Source: Echinometra lucunter
Taxonomy: Eukaryota > Echinodermata > Echinoidea > Camarodonta > Echinometridae
Reading direction: 5' to 3'
NCBI GenBank assembly: GCA_029962745.1
Contig: CM057160.1
Span: 3,540,433 to 3,604,432 of the forward strand
DNA: 64,000 nucleotides
Under the pieces are notes generated by a model that was given only the letters and a program-made list of their open reading frames with translations, was not told the origin of the DNA and did not search any database. Numbering within the stretch: position 1 is the stretch's first letter; each line of letters opens with the position of its first letter. This document shows, piece after piece, positions 12,397 to 23,879 of this stretch. Made by a program: the position numbers and the translations under genes.

Positions 12397-15300
12397 GTAA
12401 TGCTAAAGATGGAGATCTTTAAAAAGGGAAACCGCATTTTCTTGCTCGTAGAAATACCAAGCCATAGATTTATGGCAGTGTATACAGCCACACGCGTGTG
12501 TCTTTACCTTACGGCCACACGCATGTGGTTGTATCCACAGCATCGACATGAGGATACAGTCACACTCAACCGAATTCCCACCTAAAATACTCTGCGCCGC
12601 TACAGCTATCGCTAGTGTGTATGCACTGCACAAGCGATGTTGTAAATTCATGCGACAGTGTGTTGCCAAACCCCAAAACTTGGATCGTCACGAAGGTTTA
12701 TCTCTTGAAATTCACTGAAATACAAACAATATTGTACTATATTGTCACCTGCTTGCTGACCAGGTGAGAATGAAGTGAAAATATTGTTTGTATAATAAGT
12801 GAAATCGAGAGATAAAACCTTCGTGACGATCCAAGCTTTGCAAGTCGCAACACATACCATCGCAACACATACCATCGCATGAATACACATCGCTTGTGCA
12901 GTGCAGTGCACACTAGCGATAGCTGTCGCGGCACAGACTTCAAGTGGGAATTTAGACAAGTGTGGCTGTATCCTCATATCGATGCTGTGGATACAACCAC
13001 ACGCGTGTGGCCGTAAGGTAAAGACACACGCGTGTGGCTGTATACACTGCCAATAATTATCACTGAGTAGGAAGACCATTTTAAAATTTTAACCAAGTTC
13101 TTTGCATTAGTTTATTAAAATTGTCTTGAAGTTGGACTTGGTGATGTAGCTTGCCTAAAATTTGAAAGGGTTGTGGCCCAAAGAACAATTGCAATTATCA
13201 GAAGCAAGTGTGTTAAACTCAGCAGAAGCTCATACTCGTAGATAACAGTTTACAATACTAAGTGGTAAAATACGTACGTAGAGTCTATGTAAAGTAAACA
13301 TTTGGTAAAATTTTGAGTTTTGATAGCCCATTCTGTATTCATGCACAGTCAGATTTTGAGAAGTAATGGAAAGGCTAAGATGTCCTGTCTCTTCCTTTCT
13401 TGCAGGATATCAAACTGCCTCCACGCTTGCCAACCGGTATCCCTTTCCTAGGCCAAGCCGTTGCATTCAACAAGAGTCCTATAGACTTCTTAGAGGATGC
13501 ATATGAAAAGGTAAGATATCCTGGACAAAGTAACCTTGCATTGGACAACGTACTGCCCCAAACCTACACTTATGCAAGCTTATTGCACCAATGCGCGATG
13601 AAGGTACCTATAAAGGCCTACTGGGAAATTTGAAGATAATAGGCTAGTACTGTCCCTGAGCTTGTGTGTGAGTTTCAGAGGAGCAAGATTGCTGATTAAA
13701 CAAACAAAAAAAAAAATGAAAATTCCTTTCATCAAGGTGATTGAGAGATTCATTTGAAGGAATGGTTTGGGCCCCACTCACAAGCCTTACATCTAGGGGT
13801 CCTTAAAAAACCTTTCATGTACAGTATACCTTTGATATTTCTGTACCAATGATTTATGTATTTATTCATTTTTGTTTTTGTTCTTTCTTTTTAATAAAAC
13901 TTGAACTTGAACTTGGAAATTGAAAATAAGATATTTTAACCACCCTTAGTGCAAAAAGCAAATATTTTGGTGGAATTTGCTGATTTTATGATGATTCAAC
14001 TATAGAGGTTGACACCCCCCCCATAAATTTGCACTCACCAATGTACGTATGCTCCCCTGTGTTCCCTTGACTTGGACTATTACCCCAGACGTTGACCTTT
14101 CTGTGCAACTATACAATGGAAATCTACTTTTGAAAAAGTGAACCCCATACCCCCCCCCCCTCATATGTGAACACCCAACTTTTTAGAAAGGTCTGCTGTT
14201 GCTTTACATCATAGAGCTTTTAAATGAAGAGTCAATTCAAGCCTACTCTATATGACCTAGATATTCTATGTGACTAGCTTTTCCTGTTATCTACATGTAG
14301 CATTAGATCATTTACCTAATAATAGACAAACTTATTTCTTCTTTAATTCACTTCCACTTGTAAGAGTAATTTGCTGTTGTGGCATTACATATAAAGTGAA
14401 CTGGTGACTGCTCTGCTATGTGATAGGCATTATATTGATCAGCACTGCTAAATTGATTCGTTGATTGACAGTACGGTGATGTGTTCTCCTTCACGATGGT
14501 TGGTAAGACGTTCACCTACCTGATCGGCTCAGAGGCATGCGCTCTTCTCTTCAACAGTAAGAATGAGAACCTGAATGCAGAGGAGGTTTACAGCAATCTA
14601 ACTGTGCCTGTCTTTGGGAAAGGAGTGGCCTATGATGTCCCTAATGCAGTATGTTATCAAGCTCATTTCTAACTACATTCAGACATAATTATTTGGGAAT
14701 ATTAACCATTGAGTATGATTTGATTTTTAGTGAAACACACATTTTCCAGCCCAAGTTATCTTAGGCCTGGTATCCAACAGGTTAATCCACTACTCACTGG
14801 AACCAGGTGTGTCCTGTGTTACACCTATTCAGTAGTTAACAGGTTAAGGAAACTGGGAGATTTTTTTTTAAAACTCTAGTAAATTTGGAAGGAAAGAATA
14901 GTTTAAATGAATATATACCTCCTTTGTAAAATCAACAATCTGCTTTTTGAATTTAGGCTTCTATTCCACCTTCACCTTTGCAAGCAGAAGCTTGGGAATG
15001 GCCCTTTCATTGTGAGATGATTATCAAAAGCTCTTTTTGTTCAAGAATTGCTTGTTTTACACAAAAAAATATGTGGAAGGGGGTGGGTAAGTGCATGGTG
15101 TAATAATACATGTTGTTCACCTACATGGACACTGGTTTATTATTCACAGGCAATCACATTTCATGATTTCAATAGTTCATATCATTTAGTGCAGGTTATT
15201 ATTGAATCACAAGTTTAAGGATACATTCGACAGATCATCCCATGAAGGTTTAAAAAGAAGCATATTTCTAAGAAATTTGAATGATTAACATTCATTGGTT

Positions 15301-18300
15301 GTTTCCTTGTAGGTGTTCTTGGAGCAAAAGAAGATGCTTAAGACTGGTCTCAACATCCAGCAGTTCAAGAGACACATTCCACTGATAGAGGAGGAGACCA
15401 GAGAGTATTTCAAGAGATGGGGAGACAGTGGAGAAAAGAGTAAGATGTGCTTGTAAAACATGAGAAGTAGAAGAAGAAGAAGGAAAAAAAAAAGGGGGGG
15501 GGATTTTCACAAACATTCAGACCTGACTTTACCTTTGGAAATATTGTTAGTGTCAGTTTGTCAGTGATGTATGTAAATACAGGGAGTAGCCTTGACAGGC
15601 CATTGGCCTTTGCTACTCCCTCACATCCACAACAATAATGTTTTTCTTTCTTTATAATCATTTTGTTTTATATATTTCATTGTTTGTTATTCTAGATTGT
15701 ATTTCCTATGTTTTTAAGAGATGTGAAATAAAATGAAATGAAAAAAAGAAATGACTGTAAAAGTAAAGCTCATTGATCATCTGCAGCTTTACATATCCTT
15801 TGATTAATGAAGAAAACTGTCCAAAAAGAAAAGAGAGAGAGAAAGAGAAAGAGAAAATACTATCCAAATTTTGTCCTAGAACTTATTGATGATATGAATA
15901 AGAGTATTTGAAAGCATTTGTATTCTATATTTTGACAGTTGAACCTGTAATTACTAGGGCAGTGTAAATAACTTTTCATAGACAAGATGTATTGGTGCAT
16001 GTGGCTTGTTATGTTTTATTTGTCTTTTTCTATATCTAATTTATTTAATTTCTCTGTTTTCCAGATCTCTTTGTTGCCTTGTCTGAGCTGATCATTTTGA
16101 CTGCCAGCAGATGTCTACATGGTAAAATTATTTTCAATTTCTCAATTAAAAAAAAGAAGAAGATAAAATTGTGAAAAATAACATGATTTTCTGGCTTTTG
16201 TCTTCAGCTACATAAAAAATCAAACATGAATATTTGACTGTAGTGCATTGATCTTTACAGGCTGACATCTAGACGAACTTTTCCTATCTTTTTTGCATGA
16301 TATTCTTATCTGTTTATTTATTGATATCAAACACTTGGAAGGTTTGAAGTGCAATGTATGTTCTGCTTTCCCATTTCTTTGTGTAATGTAAACCTAGATA
16401 TGTGATATGTTTCTACAAAAAAGATATGCAGGTGCAATGACCGAATAAGGCAGATATGTATCAGTTAGTATCGGCTAGTATCTGTTATTAATTGTATCGG
16501 TTCATTGTGCTGTAGTGAGCTCAAGTCAGTCATTCTGCAGAAGAATTTTGTGAAATGTTATATGACTTAGGTGTACAGTGAACAGTTAATAACCCACCAC
16601 ATCTGGTTTGGGAATCTAATATGATTCAGATGTTAGATTCTATTCATAGTTGAGGTTTATAAGTAATGTTTATAGTTTGTGGTTGGAGTTTAAGAATTCT
16701 GGAATGTCACCACAAAGCAGTTGATACCAAAGCATGTGATTTTCACGTTTTGGGGTCTATTGTTGATGTATGGCAACAACTTTGTTCCATTTCTTTTGCC
16801 TTGTAGGAAAGGAGATCTGTAGTGTTTTGAACGAGGAGGTGGTAGCCCAGCTGATGGAGATCTCACTCATCTTAGCTAGCTCCTAGCTGGATATCCTTCC
16901 ATGCTTGTATTATGCTTTTTCAATCACAGTGTTTGAAGTGTAATATGTGAACACTATACAAAACTCTCTTGTATTCTTGTTTGACTCGTAGGAAAGGAGA
17001 TCCGTAGTGTTTTGAACGAAGAGGTAGCACAGCTGTATGCAGATCTTGATGGCGGTTTCACCCATCTGGCTTGGCTTGCTCCTAGCTGGATACCCTTCCC
17101 TAGTTTCATCAGGAGGGATAGAGCTCATAGGAAGATTAAAGAAATATTCTACAAGGTGAATACATTGCCCACTGCTCACTCATTCACTTGTCAAATTTTC
17201 TAGTTCTTGAGTTTCATTAATATATAAAGAGTTCAATTTAAAAAAACTGATATATTCCTTCTTGTAGATTTGAGATATTTGTAATTTAAGTTGCTAAACT
17301 ATATAAGAAAATAATAGAAATATAATACTTTATATCACAATTCCAGACTTTTTCTTGATATATTATGAGTGAGGTTCCATACAATGGTGGTGTTGTTTTA
17401 AAAATGTAAAGTATGGCCTTCATCAGTTTTTACAATCAAATTCTTTATATTGAAGTCCTTACTTCAGAGGTGAGGTAAAGTTCCAAAAGTCATTTGGGAG
17501 AGACTAAGCTTTAGTTTATCATTTTCAAACCTATGCTGTATTATCTATCAGCTAAAATGCAACTTCTAATGTCACAGAATGTCCAAATTAGTTTAGATTT
17601 TGAAAGCCCATGACCACTTATTTCTTAAATTTTCATAAGCCTTATGATCTGGTTCCATGGTCAATAGCTTATTGTTTTGAAAGTTAACATTAAGTTCTAA
17701 AGTCCTTTAGTTAGGCCTGTAAGCTTGAGGTCCACCAGTTGCTTGTTTACAAGCTACCATATACAAGTGCTTCCTTCACCCATTGAGCATGATTTGATTG
17801 AAGTATAACGTGCATCTTCCATAGACCTCAGCCCAAGTTATCTCTGGCTTAGTGTTCAACAGGTTAACAATAGTAATCATCATTTCAGTACAAGCTGTGA
17901 CAAGAAGTAAAACAATAGTAATCATCATTTCAGTACAAGGTGTGACAAGAAGTAAAACAATAGTAATCATCATTTCAGTACAAGGTGTGACAAGAAGTAA
18001 AACAATAGTAATCATCATTTCAGTACAAGCTGTGACAAGAAGTAAAACAATAGTAATCATCATTTCAGTACAAGCTGTGACAAGAAGTAAAACAATAGTA
18101 ATCATCATTTCAGTACAAGCTGTGACAAGAAGTAAAACAATAGTAATCATCATTTCAGTACAAGGTGTGACAAGAAGTAAAACAATAGTAATCATCATTT
18201 CAGTACAAGCTGTGACAAGAAGTAAAACAATAGTAATCATCATTTCAGTACAAGCTGTGACAAGAAGTAAAACAATAGTAATCATCATTTCAGTACAAGG

Positions 18301-21300
18301 TGTGACAAGAAGTAAAACAATAGTAATCATCATTTCAGTACAAGGTGTGACAAGAAGTAAAACAATAGTAATCATCATTTCAGTACAAGGTGTGACAAGA
18401 AGTAAAACAATAGTAATCATCATTTCAGTACAAGGTGTGACAAGAAGTAAAACAATAGTAATCATCATTTCAGTACAAGCTGTGACAAGAAGTAAAACAA
18501 TAGTAATCATCATTTCAATACAAGATGTGACAAGAAGTAAAATCTGTTGAATGTGGACCCACATAATTCCTATCAAAAGATGTGCCAAATATCTCTTTTT
18601 CACATTCTGAAAAAAAAAAAAATTTGTAAGAGAATAGATCTTACTATTGCATCAAAATATTGCTAAAAGAATTAATGGTTGATATAACCTTATCTCAGGC
18701 AATCGCCAAACGACGTGAGACTGGTACCGAGGATGACATGCTCCAGACGTTGATTGATTCCCGCTATAAATCAGGGCGCCCTCTATCAGATGAAGAGATA
18801 GCGGGGATGTGTATTGGTCTGCTTCTAGCTGGTCAACATACCTCATCAACTACCAGTGCTTGGCTAGGATTCTTTGTTGCTAGAGATCAAGAATTGCAGG
18901 TAAAGAAATTGCACCAAGATTGCAATTCCTGTCTTCATATCTTACTGATTTGCATCAAATCCAAAGTCCTCATTGGACCAAAATTATTTGGATACCTCAT
19001 GGAGTTACACAATTTCTTTATGTACTTTATCCCATGGTTAGGATTCTTTATTTGCTTGAACAGAGAGGGATATATGTAAACCCACTATTCCAGTCATTGA
19101 ATCCAGCTTCCCATATAAATTCTAGGAAAGGAGGAGTTGTGTATGTAGAGAAGTAGAAACTATGCATTGATAGGACTTTTCTAGGACAGTCTATTATTCT
19201 ATAGATATTGTCTACCTCTGGTGCTTGGCAGCAGTTCTATATGCTAGAGATTAGCAATGGCAGTTTATTAAACTATTCCACTGTTTTGATTCTATATGTT
19301 ACTGAACAGTTCAGCATTCCTAATCAAAATTCACCCTTCAGTTGAAATAGGCAATAGGAAAAAGGACAGATTCTGACACAGGATGATGAAGTCTGATTCA
19401 TCAACTTTTTCATGTATGAATATTATTTCTGTCTTTTCTACATGTTTTTCAGTTTCTACAAGACAGATGCAGAGCAGAACAACCTGAGTTGTGCTGTAAT
19501 ATAATTCACCTTGCAAGTCATCATAGACATGAACAAGGACAGAATCTGTCACAAAATGATATTTTTGCATGATTGTTAGTGTTTTTATTTGATGTATTTG
19601 ATAAATTTTCTATAAAACTTGTCTTCATCTGTTACAGGAAAGATGCATAGCAGAACAAGCCAAGGTGTGTGGTGATACATCAGCCCCTGTCTCTTATGAA
19701 CAGGTATGTCTCAAATGATTCATGGAATTAAATTGAATGGAATGGTTTTATTGAAAATTCCATAATCCTTAAAGGACAATATTTACAAATTGACAGGAGT
19801 ATTTATTCCTCCTGTGTACCCTTACCTTAAAAAAAGAAAAAAAACCCCATATTTTCAGCAAGAAAAGGAGTGGCAATTAAAATGAAACTCTTCATCTTTT
19901 TTTATTTTGTCTGTGTATGGTTTCAGTTGAAAGACATGCAGCTACTTGACAATTGTGTGAAGGAGACATTAAGACTGAGACCCCCTATCATGACCATGAT
20001 GAGAGTGGCTAAAACACCCTTGGTACGTATTAAATAAAGTCAAATCCAATCATTTGAAATTTGAATTTTTGTGTATTTTTTGTTTATTTTGTGTGTCGAG
20101 GCTTGAAGCTTGATGCTTATGTGCCCATTTTGACCGTGCCTCTTTGAAGATGGACATATGGATCAAACTTGCGGGGGGTGGATGTGCCAATGTGCTTCTA
20201 ATTCTGATTTTGAAGAATTGAGTGACATTGCTTCTACCCCTCTGTTTGGATTGTTATCAGATCTACAGTAAAATACAAAAACAGTGGGAGAAAGTAGACA
20301 TACAGGATCAAAGAAAATGATTGGTTAAGTGAAACATAAATTTTGAATGATAAAAGTATGAAATGATTTCACTATAACTGTCATACCACATTCTTTTTTA
20401 GGCTAGTTGTACATGTACTATTCATCAAAGATATGTTGTTTTGGGTGCTATTAATGATAAACTGAAGTCCTTTTAAAAAATTACAAGAAAATTGCCATTT
20501 TTTAAGAAAAAGATCCTCTAACAAAATGCAAGATTGAAGATCTAGTTCAATGAATTTTGCAGCTTAAATTTTTTATTTTTTCAAATTTGTACCAATGGCA
20601 AAAATTTGAATGTTTGCATGTGTTTGAAGTTTGCTATGTGTAAACCATTTCCAACTTACAGACCTACAAGGGCTTGACCATTCCTGCTGGTCATCAGGTC
20701 TGTGTGTCACCAACGGTCAATCAGAGACTGAAGGAAAACTGGACCCCTGGACCAAGAGAATTCAACCCAGACAGGTAGAATACTGGTTATGATTTTGATC
20801 ATGATGAGGATGATGATGACGATGGTGATAATGATGATGATCACATTAGTGATATGATGTATTTATCATACGCTCTATTTTATAGAGCGTATGATAATTT
20901 GCTTATGATGCCCCAGTGTTACCCCATCTGCAGCTAAGCTACAGTTAGATTCTCACAGCATTTGGTCCTACCGCTTTGGGAGACATGTGGTTCTACTATG
21001 TGTATATTGTGCTTTGATGATACGTCCTTTTCACGTATTTCCCTGTGGGAAGATTCTATCAGTACTGTAAAAGTGGAAATTTTCACGTGATTAATTTTTG
21101 GAGCTCATCCAAGTTAAACACAATTGCGCTTTTTAAATTTTCACGGACAGTTAGGTTAACAGTATTTATGTACAAAATAAACAAAATATTTTGTGCGGTA
21201 TTATTTTCGTGCAACTGTCGTGCCGTGCGAAATTCGTGAAATATTCCACGTTTACAGTATTCAGTAATGTCTCTTGATTGGTGTCAAACTAGGTTTCATT

Positions 21301-21590
21301 GTTTAAAACATCCAGGTAATAAATCTCAATTTTCTGTCTGACACAGGTTTCTTGATGAGAGTAAATCCAACAGCGAGAAGTTCTCTTACGTTCCCTTCGG
21401 TGCTGGCCGCCATCGATGCATCGGTGAGAACTTTGCCTACGTTCAGATCAAGACCATCTGGTCTGTTATGCTCAGGATGTATGAGTTTGAGCTTGTTGAC
21501 GGGTACTTCCCCGGGATTAACTACCAGACCATGATCCACACCCCTCTCAATCCCATGATCAGGTATAAACGAAGGAAGGAACTATCATGA
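12256..21590 (+). CDS. CYP51A1: lanosterol/sterol 14-alpha-demethylase (cytochrome P450 51), 11 coding exons, complete
   Basis: Endoplasmic-reticulum P450 that removes the 14-alpha methyl group of lanosterol or dihydrolanosterol in sterol synthesis, using electrons from P450 reductase. Coding exons: 12256-12396, 13406-13510, 14472-14648, 15313-15439, 16065-16121, 16992-17155, 18699-18899, 19638-19703, 19927-20022, 20662-20774, 21347-21590. All introns are GT-AG, phases agree, and the joined frame is 496 residues (human protein about 509). Seen: an N-terminal membrane helix around residues 20-38; the B-C substrate region with [15 protein letters not shown]51 signature YADLDGGF; I-helix [13 protein letters not shown]-helix ETLRLRPP (ExxR); heme loop [12 protein letters not shown] with the cysteine ligand; C-terminal [15 protein letters not shown]. 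All key residues are intact. The gene is convergent with the SASH1 gene. The ATG at 12256 is the first in the exon, directly before the membrane anchor. Identity is essentially certain from the catalytic motifs. Confidence 0.97.
12469..13056. mobile_element. long palindromic foldback element in CYP51A1 intron 1
   Basis: Two arms of about 280 bp (12471-12755 and 12770-13053) are near-complete inverted copies. The outer ends read GGCAGTGTATACAGCCACAC and its complement, and CACACGCGTGTG motifs repeat inside. No coding capacity is credible. It is a non-autonomous foldback or MITE-type element; no clean target-site duplication was identified. The rest of the intron (13057-13405) has nothing notable. 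Confidence 0.85.
13406..13510 (+). CDS. CYP51A1: CYP51A1 coding exon 2
   Basis: 35 codons, phase 0 to 0, acceptor TTGCAG and donor GTAAGA. It encodes the proline-rich hinge [19 protein letters not shown] and the start of the A helix, as in vertebrate CYP51. Confidence 0.95.
13640..13920 (+). mobile_element. probable retroelement 3' tail in CYP51A1 intron
   Basis: The segment ends in AATAAAACTTGAACTTGAAC, a short tandem terminal repeat like the 3' ends of CR1/L2-type LINEs or derived SINEs. No reverse-transcriptase sequence is seen. The rest of this intron to 14471 holds homopolymer C runs and nothing else recognised. Confidence 0.4.
14472..14648 (+). CDS. CYP51A1: CYP51A1 coding exon 3 (B-C region)
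   Basis: 59 codons, phase 0, beginning [12 protein letters not shown]. It includes [19 protein letters not shown] and [12 protein letters not shown], the B'-helix/BC-loop substrate region conserved in animal CYP51. Confidence 0.96.
14697..14850. repeat. dispersed repeat, copy in CYP51A1 intron
   Basis: It begins AACCATTGAGTATGATTTG and includes CAGCCCAAGTTATC and CAACAGGTTAA. Related sequence occurs at about 17778-17865 and, inverted, at about 21765-21850 and 50412-50485. It ends in a small palindrome around TTAATCCACTACTCACTGG. Confidence 0.5.
15313..15439 (+). CDS. CYP51A1: CYP51A1 coding exon 4
   Basis: 127 nt, entering in phase 0 and leaving after one base of a codon. It encodes [20 protein letters not shown], the C helix, and continues to WGDSGEK. 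Confidence 0.95.
15570..15750 (+). mobile_element. probable 5'-truncated LINE/SINE 3' end
   Basis: A GGGAGTAGC / GCTACTCCC hairpin is followed by AT-rich sequence ending in AAATAAAATGAAATG. This is the usual layout of a non-LTR retroelement 3' end. No coding sequence remains. Confidence 0.4.
16065..16121 (+). CDS. CYP51A1: CYP51A1 coding exon 5 (micro-exon)
   Basis: A 57-nt exon with acceptor CCAG and donor GTAAAA. It completes the split codon and encodes [20 protein letters not shown], matching the E-helix region of the family. Confidence 0.94.
16804..16910 (+). pseudogene. decayed partial duplicate of CYP51A1 coding exon 6
   Basis: It has TTGTAG then GAAAGGAGATCTGTAGTG..., closely matching the first half of the real exon at 16992 and its acceptor. 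A 3-bp insertion and an internal deletion of about 20 bp remove [11 protein letters not shown], and a TAG follows the GGGTAG-like stretch near CTCCTAGCTGG. It has no donor like the real exon and cannot replace it. Confidence 0.8.
16992..17155 (+). CDS. CYP51A1: CYP51A1 coding exon 6
   Basis: 164 nt. It encodes [20 protein letters not shown], then [13 protein letters not shown], ending at IKEIFYK. It holds the CYP51 signature YxxLDGGF. A decayed partial copy of this exon lies 190 bp upstream at about 16804-16905. Confidence 0.95.
17867..18541. repeat. 45-bp minisatellite, 15 copies, in CYP51A1 intron
   Basis: Fifteen head-to-tail 45-bp units fill 675 bp. Units are nearly identical; one position is C or G (CAAGCTGTG versus CAAGGTGTG), and the last unit differs by a few bases. 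Because 45 is a multiple of three the array is open on both strands, which is not evidence of coding. It lies just after a copy of the dispersed repeat and about 160 bp before exon 7. The rest of the intron (17156-17866) has nothing notable. Confidence 0.97.
18699..18899 (+). CDS. CYP51A1: CYP51A1 coding exon 7 (I helix)
   Basis: 67 codons, phase 0. It encodes [20 protein letters not shown] and then the I helix [12 protein letters not shown], which forms the oxygen-activation groove. It starts about 160 bp after a 45-bp minisatellite. Confidence 0.96.
19638..19703 (+). CDS. CYP51A1: CYP51A1 coding exon 8
   Basis: 22 codons, phase 0, encoding [20 protein letters not shown] and two more residues, the J-helix region. 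Confidence 0.93.
19715..19835 (-). mobile_element. probable retroelement 3' tail, minus orientation
   Basis: Read on the minus strand it ends in AATAAAACCATTCCATTCAA followed by TTTAATT, a LINE-like terminal repeat. No coding remnant is visible. Confidence 0.35.
19927..20022 (+). CDS. CYP51A1: CYP51A1 coding exon 9 (K helix, ExxR)
   Basis: 32 codons, phase 0, with [20 protein letters not shown]. This contains the invariant ExxR (ETLR) that holds the heme pocket. Confidence 0.95.
20662..20774 (+). CDS. CYP51A1: CYP51A1 coding exon 10
   Basis: 113 nt, encoding [20 protein letters not shown] and ending in FNPD plus two bases of the Arg codon. This is the PERF-like meander region. The donor is GTAGAA. 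Confidence 0.94.
20863..20897. repeat. perfect 15-bp stem hairpin in CYP51A1 intron 10
   Basis: TTATCATACGCTCTA, five bases, then its exact complement. It follows a short GAT-rich microsatellite (20790-20845). It is probably the core of a small palindromic relic. Confidence 0.8.
21063..21259. mobile_element. MITE with TACTGTAA termini in CYP51A1 intron 10
   Basis: The ends TACTGTAAAAGTGGAAATTT and the complementary CCACGTTTACAGTA form imperfect inverted repeats of about 25 bp. The inside is rich in TTTTCACG/CGTGAAA motifs. A related 650-bp element lies at 47187-47836. It ends 88 bp before the last coding exon. Confidence 0.75.
21347..21590 (+). CDS. CYP51A1: CYP51A1 coding exon 11 (heme-binding loop and C-terminus)
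   Basis: 244 nt ending in TGA at 21588-21590. It encodes [20 protein letters not shown] with the heme-thiolate Cys and ends in RYKRRKELS, close to the vertebrate C-terminus. Confidence 0.96.
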
Positions 21591-23765
21591 GCGTACATTG
21601 GTACAGTAGCTTAGCAGAACTTAGTGGTATGTCGAGACACGTCTAGAACACAAAATGTGAAAATGTAGAAAAATCACAATTTCGTGGCATAGAGTAGATC
21701 CATTTCAGGACTTTTATAATTTGGACCATGTTTTACTGATAATGGTAACAAGATTTTCTATTATCCAATTGAATGCTAAGTCCCAGATGACTCAAGCTTG
21801 GGTCTATGGACAATGCCTGTTATACAAAAATCATATCATGCTCAAGACACACCCTGGTAAATGGTGTTTACGGTAGGGCAGCTGTGGGTATACTTTAATT
21901 GAAAAATCTTGTCGTTTTCATTGTCATTGACCCATACCTTACACCGAGCACTTACCTCTGCTTCCTCCATCATGGAAAATATTTCTGCTCTTCAGATGCT
22001 TGAAATAACACTTTTATTGTAATGATACCACCATAATTTATAACTTCTTTGCTTTCTAGACCTATCTTTCTGTGAGTACATTTTGCTATGGTACCTTAGC
22101 CATCCTGTTGTTGTGTGTATCTAGTTTCAGTATTGTGTTCATTTAACTGTGGAGAAATGCATCTTAGGCTATGATGAAGGAAAAAAACTGTCATAGCATA
22201 GCTATATTGTTTGGAAAATGTTGCAAGTAAAAGCTCTATTATTTGAATTATTGAAATTTTATACCACTGCACACAAATGAGTGCATAAATTTAACATATT
22301 ATTGCTACATTCACACTTTTCTTTGTCTCTACGATAAGAGTCTGCATCATGTAAATGTACTTCAGTCCCACCTATTTGTTTTCTTGTAAGGAGAGCTTGA
22401 TGTTATATATAGCAAGACACTAAACCAATAATGACAGCTCTCTATGAAAACAATGCGGAAACTAACTATTTATCTACTGTTTGTTTTTATTATTTTGGAC
22501 ATAAATGGGAGGGTTTTTTTTAACATTTGGATAGCAGCTGTTTTAGGCTTTATGATCAGCTACTTTTAATTTGTAAACATCTTTTGGTACAATGCAATTG
22601 CCTTTCCCCAGCACTTGTTTCCCCTGAAACACTAACATAATTCTCTATGCCTCTACCCTGTATTCTTTGTTGCTGCTGTTGGTGATTGTTACGGTATGTA
22701 AAATGTGGGGTTTTTTTTCAAGAAGACCATTTTGCAATAAAATAAGTCAGTATTCCTTTATTTATACCATCATCATTGATACAAAAAAATTTCATGAGCA
22801 CTATCTTACATAGGGATTCCTTGACTATTACCCCCTTCCCCTTCCCCTCCCAGAGGCAAGTGCCCTCCAGACAACTTTAAATTTGCCCCAATTGCCCAGA
22901 AGCAACTACTCAACACTCTGTAGGGAGTAATATTAGTAAGTTGAGGAATTATTGTCTAGAGGTACTTGTTCAAGAGTGCTGGGGTAGTTGGAGGAGGGGG
23001 AGGGGTAGTATATTTATCCTAGGCGGTAGTTGCCTGACATGTTTTGTTTTGTTTTGTTTGTTTTTTTCAATAGGGGGTAGATATCTAGGAGTTATATCTT
23101 ATCTAGGAGTTCTTATAGTGTATAGGTGGTTATTACAGAGGATTGATATGGCTATGTAGTAGCCAGACCATAGAACTGAACATCCATGAACAGAAAAATG
23201 TTTCTTTTGTACAAGCTCTAAACTCAAAACGAATGTTTTTGTAGATTCATGTTACCGTCTGTAGATTTCTCAAGTGAATATGTGAAAAAGAAGAGATTTC
23301 TTGAAATCTCGTAAGTGCTGCATATTGATGGTCATAAAGTAGTAAGGCAAGTTGAAAAATATTCTGCTAACCCCTCTAAAGAGAATCTAGAAAGAGGGAG
23401 ATGTGTGAATTTTGTTATTTGAATTGAAGATGCATCAATTTTACAAGAGCTAGGAAACATATTTCATTTGCTTCAAACCAACTATAAAAGTAAAACACTT
23501 GCTCTGTGTGAACATATATTTTTTTGTAACGACTGATGATAAGTGAGCAATATGGATGGGTTTTGTCATTTCGTGTAGGTATCCAAATAAAAGCATAATC
23601 CATGGGAGAAATGCAAACTTTGAAAGGAAAGCAAATGACATGTAATTTGAAGGCCATCAAAGAGGCAGTTGTGTATATGCTACAAGGAAATTTTGAAGCA
23701 TTATCAGAGAGAAGTTATGTTGTCATGAGACACTGTGTACAAATAAATGTTTGTCGATACTGTGA
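21591..23765 (+). other. CYP51A1: probable CYP51A1 3'UTR
   Basis: AT-rich sequence without a credible coding region follows the stop. AATAAA signals occur at 22736-22741 and 23742-23747, so alternative 3' ends of about 1.2 and 2.2 kb are plausible. Part of a dispersed repeat lies at about 21765-21850. The true 3' end is not known from sequence. Confidence 0.45.
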
Positions 23766-23879
23766 TTTCTGAATGAAAGATGAAAAAATGAAAAACAATG
23801 TCATTTATTTCATGATCTATATTATATTGACTTGTCATGTGTGTTTGTGTTTGCGTGCTAAGCTGCAAACTGAAATCAG

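Noticed and set aside
12403..13079. Minus-strand frames rich in His/Cys/Ala in CYP51A1 intron 1
   Set aside because: They lie in the two arms of the palindromic element and have no protein match that I recognise.
17867..18541. Possible CRISPR array
   Set aside because: Units are contiguous and identical without unique spacers, and the genome is animal.
17776..18603. Long open frames on both strands (275 and 232 codons) across the 45-bp repeat
   Set aside because: They arise because 45 is divisible by three; the array is intronic and has no start context or domain.
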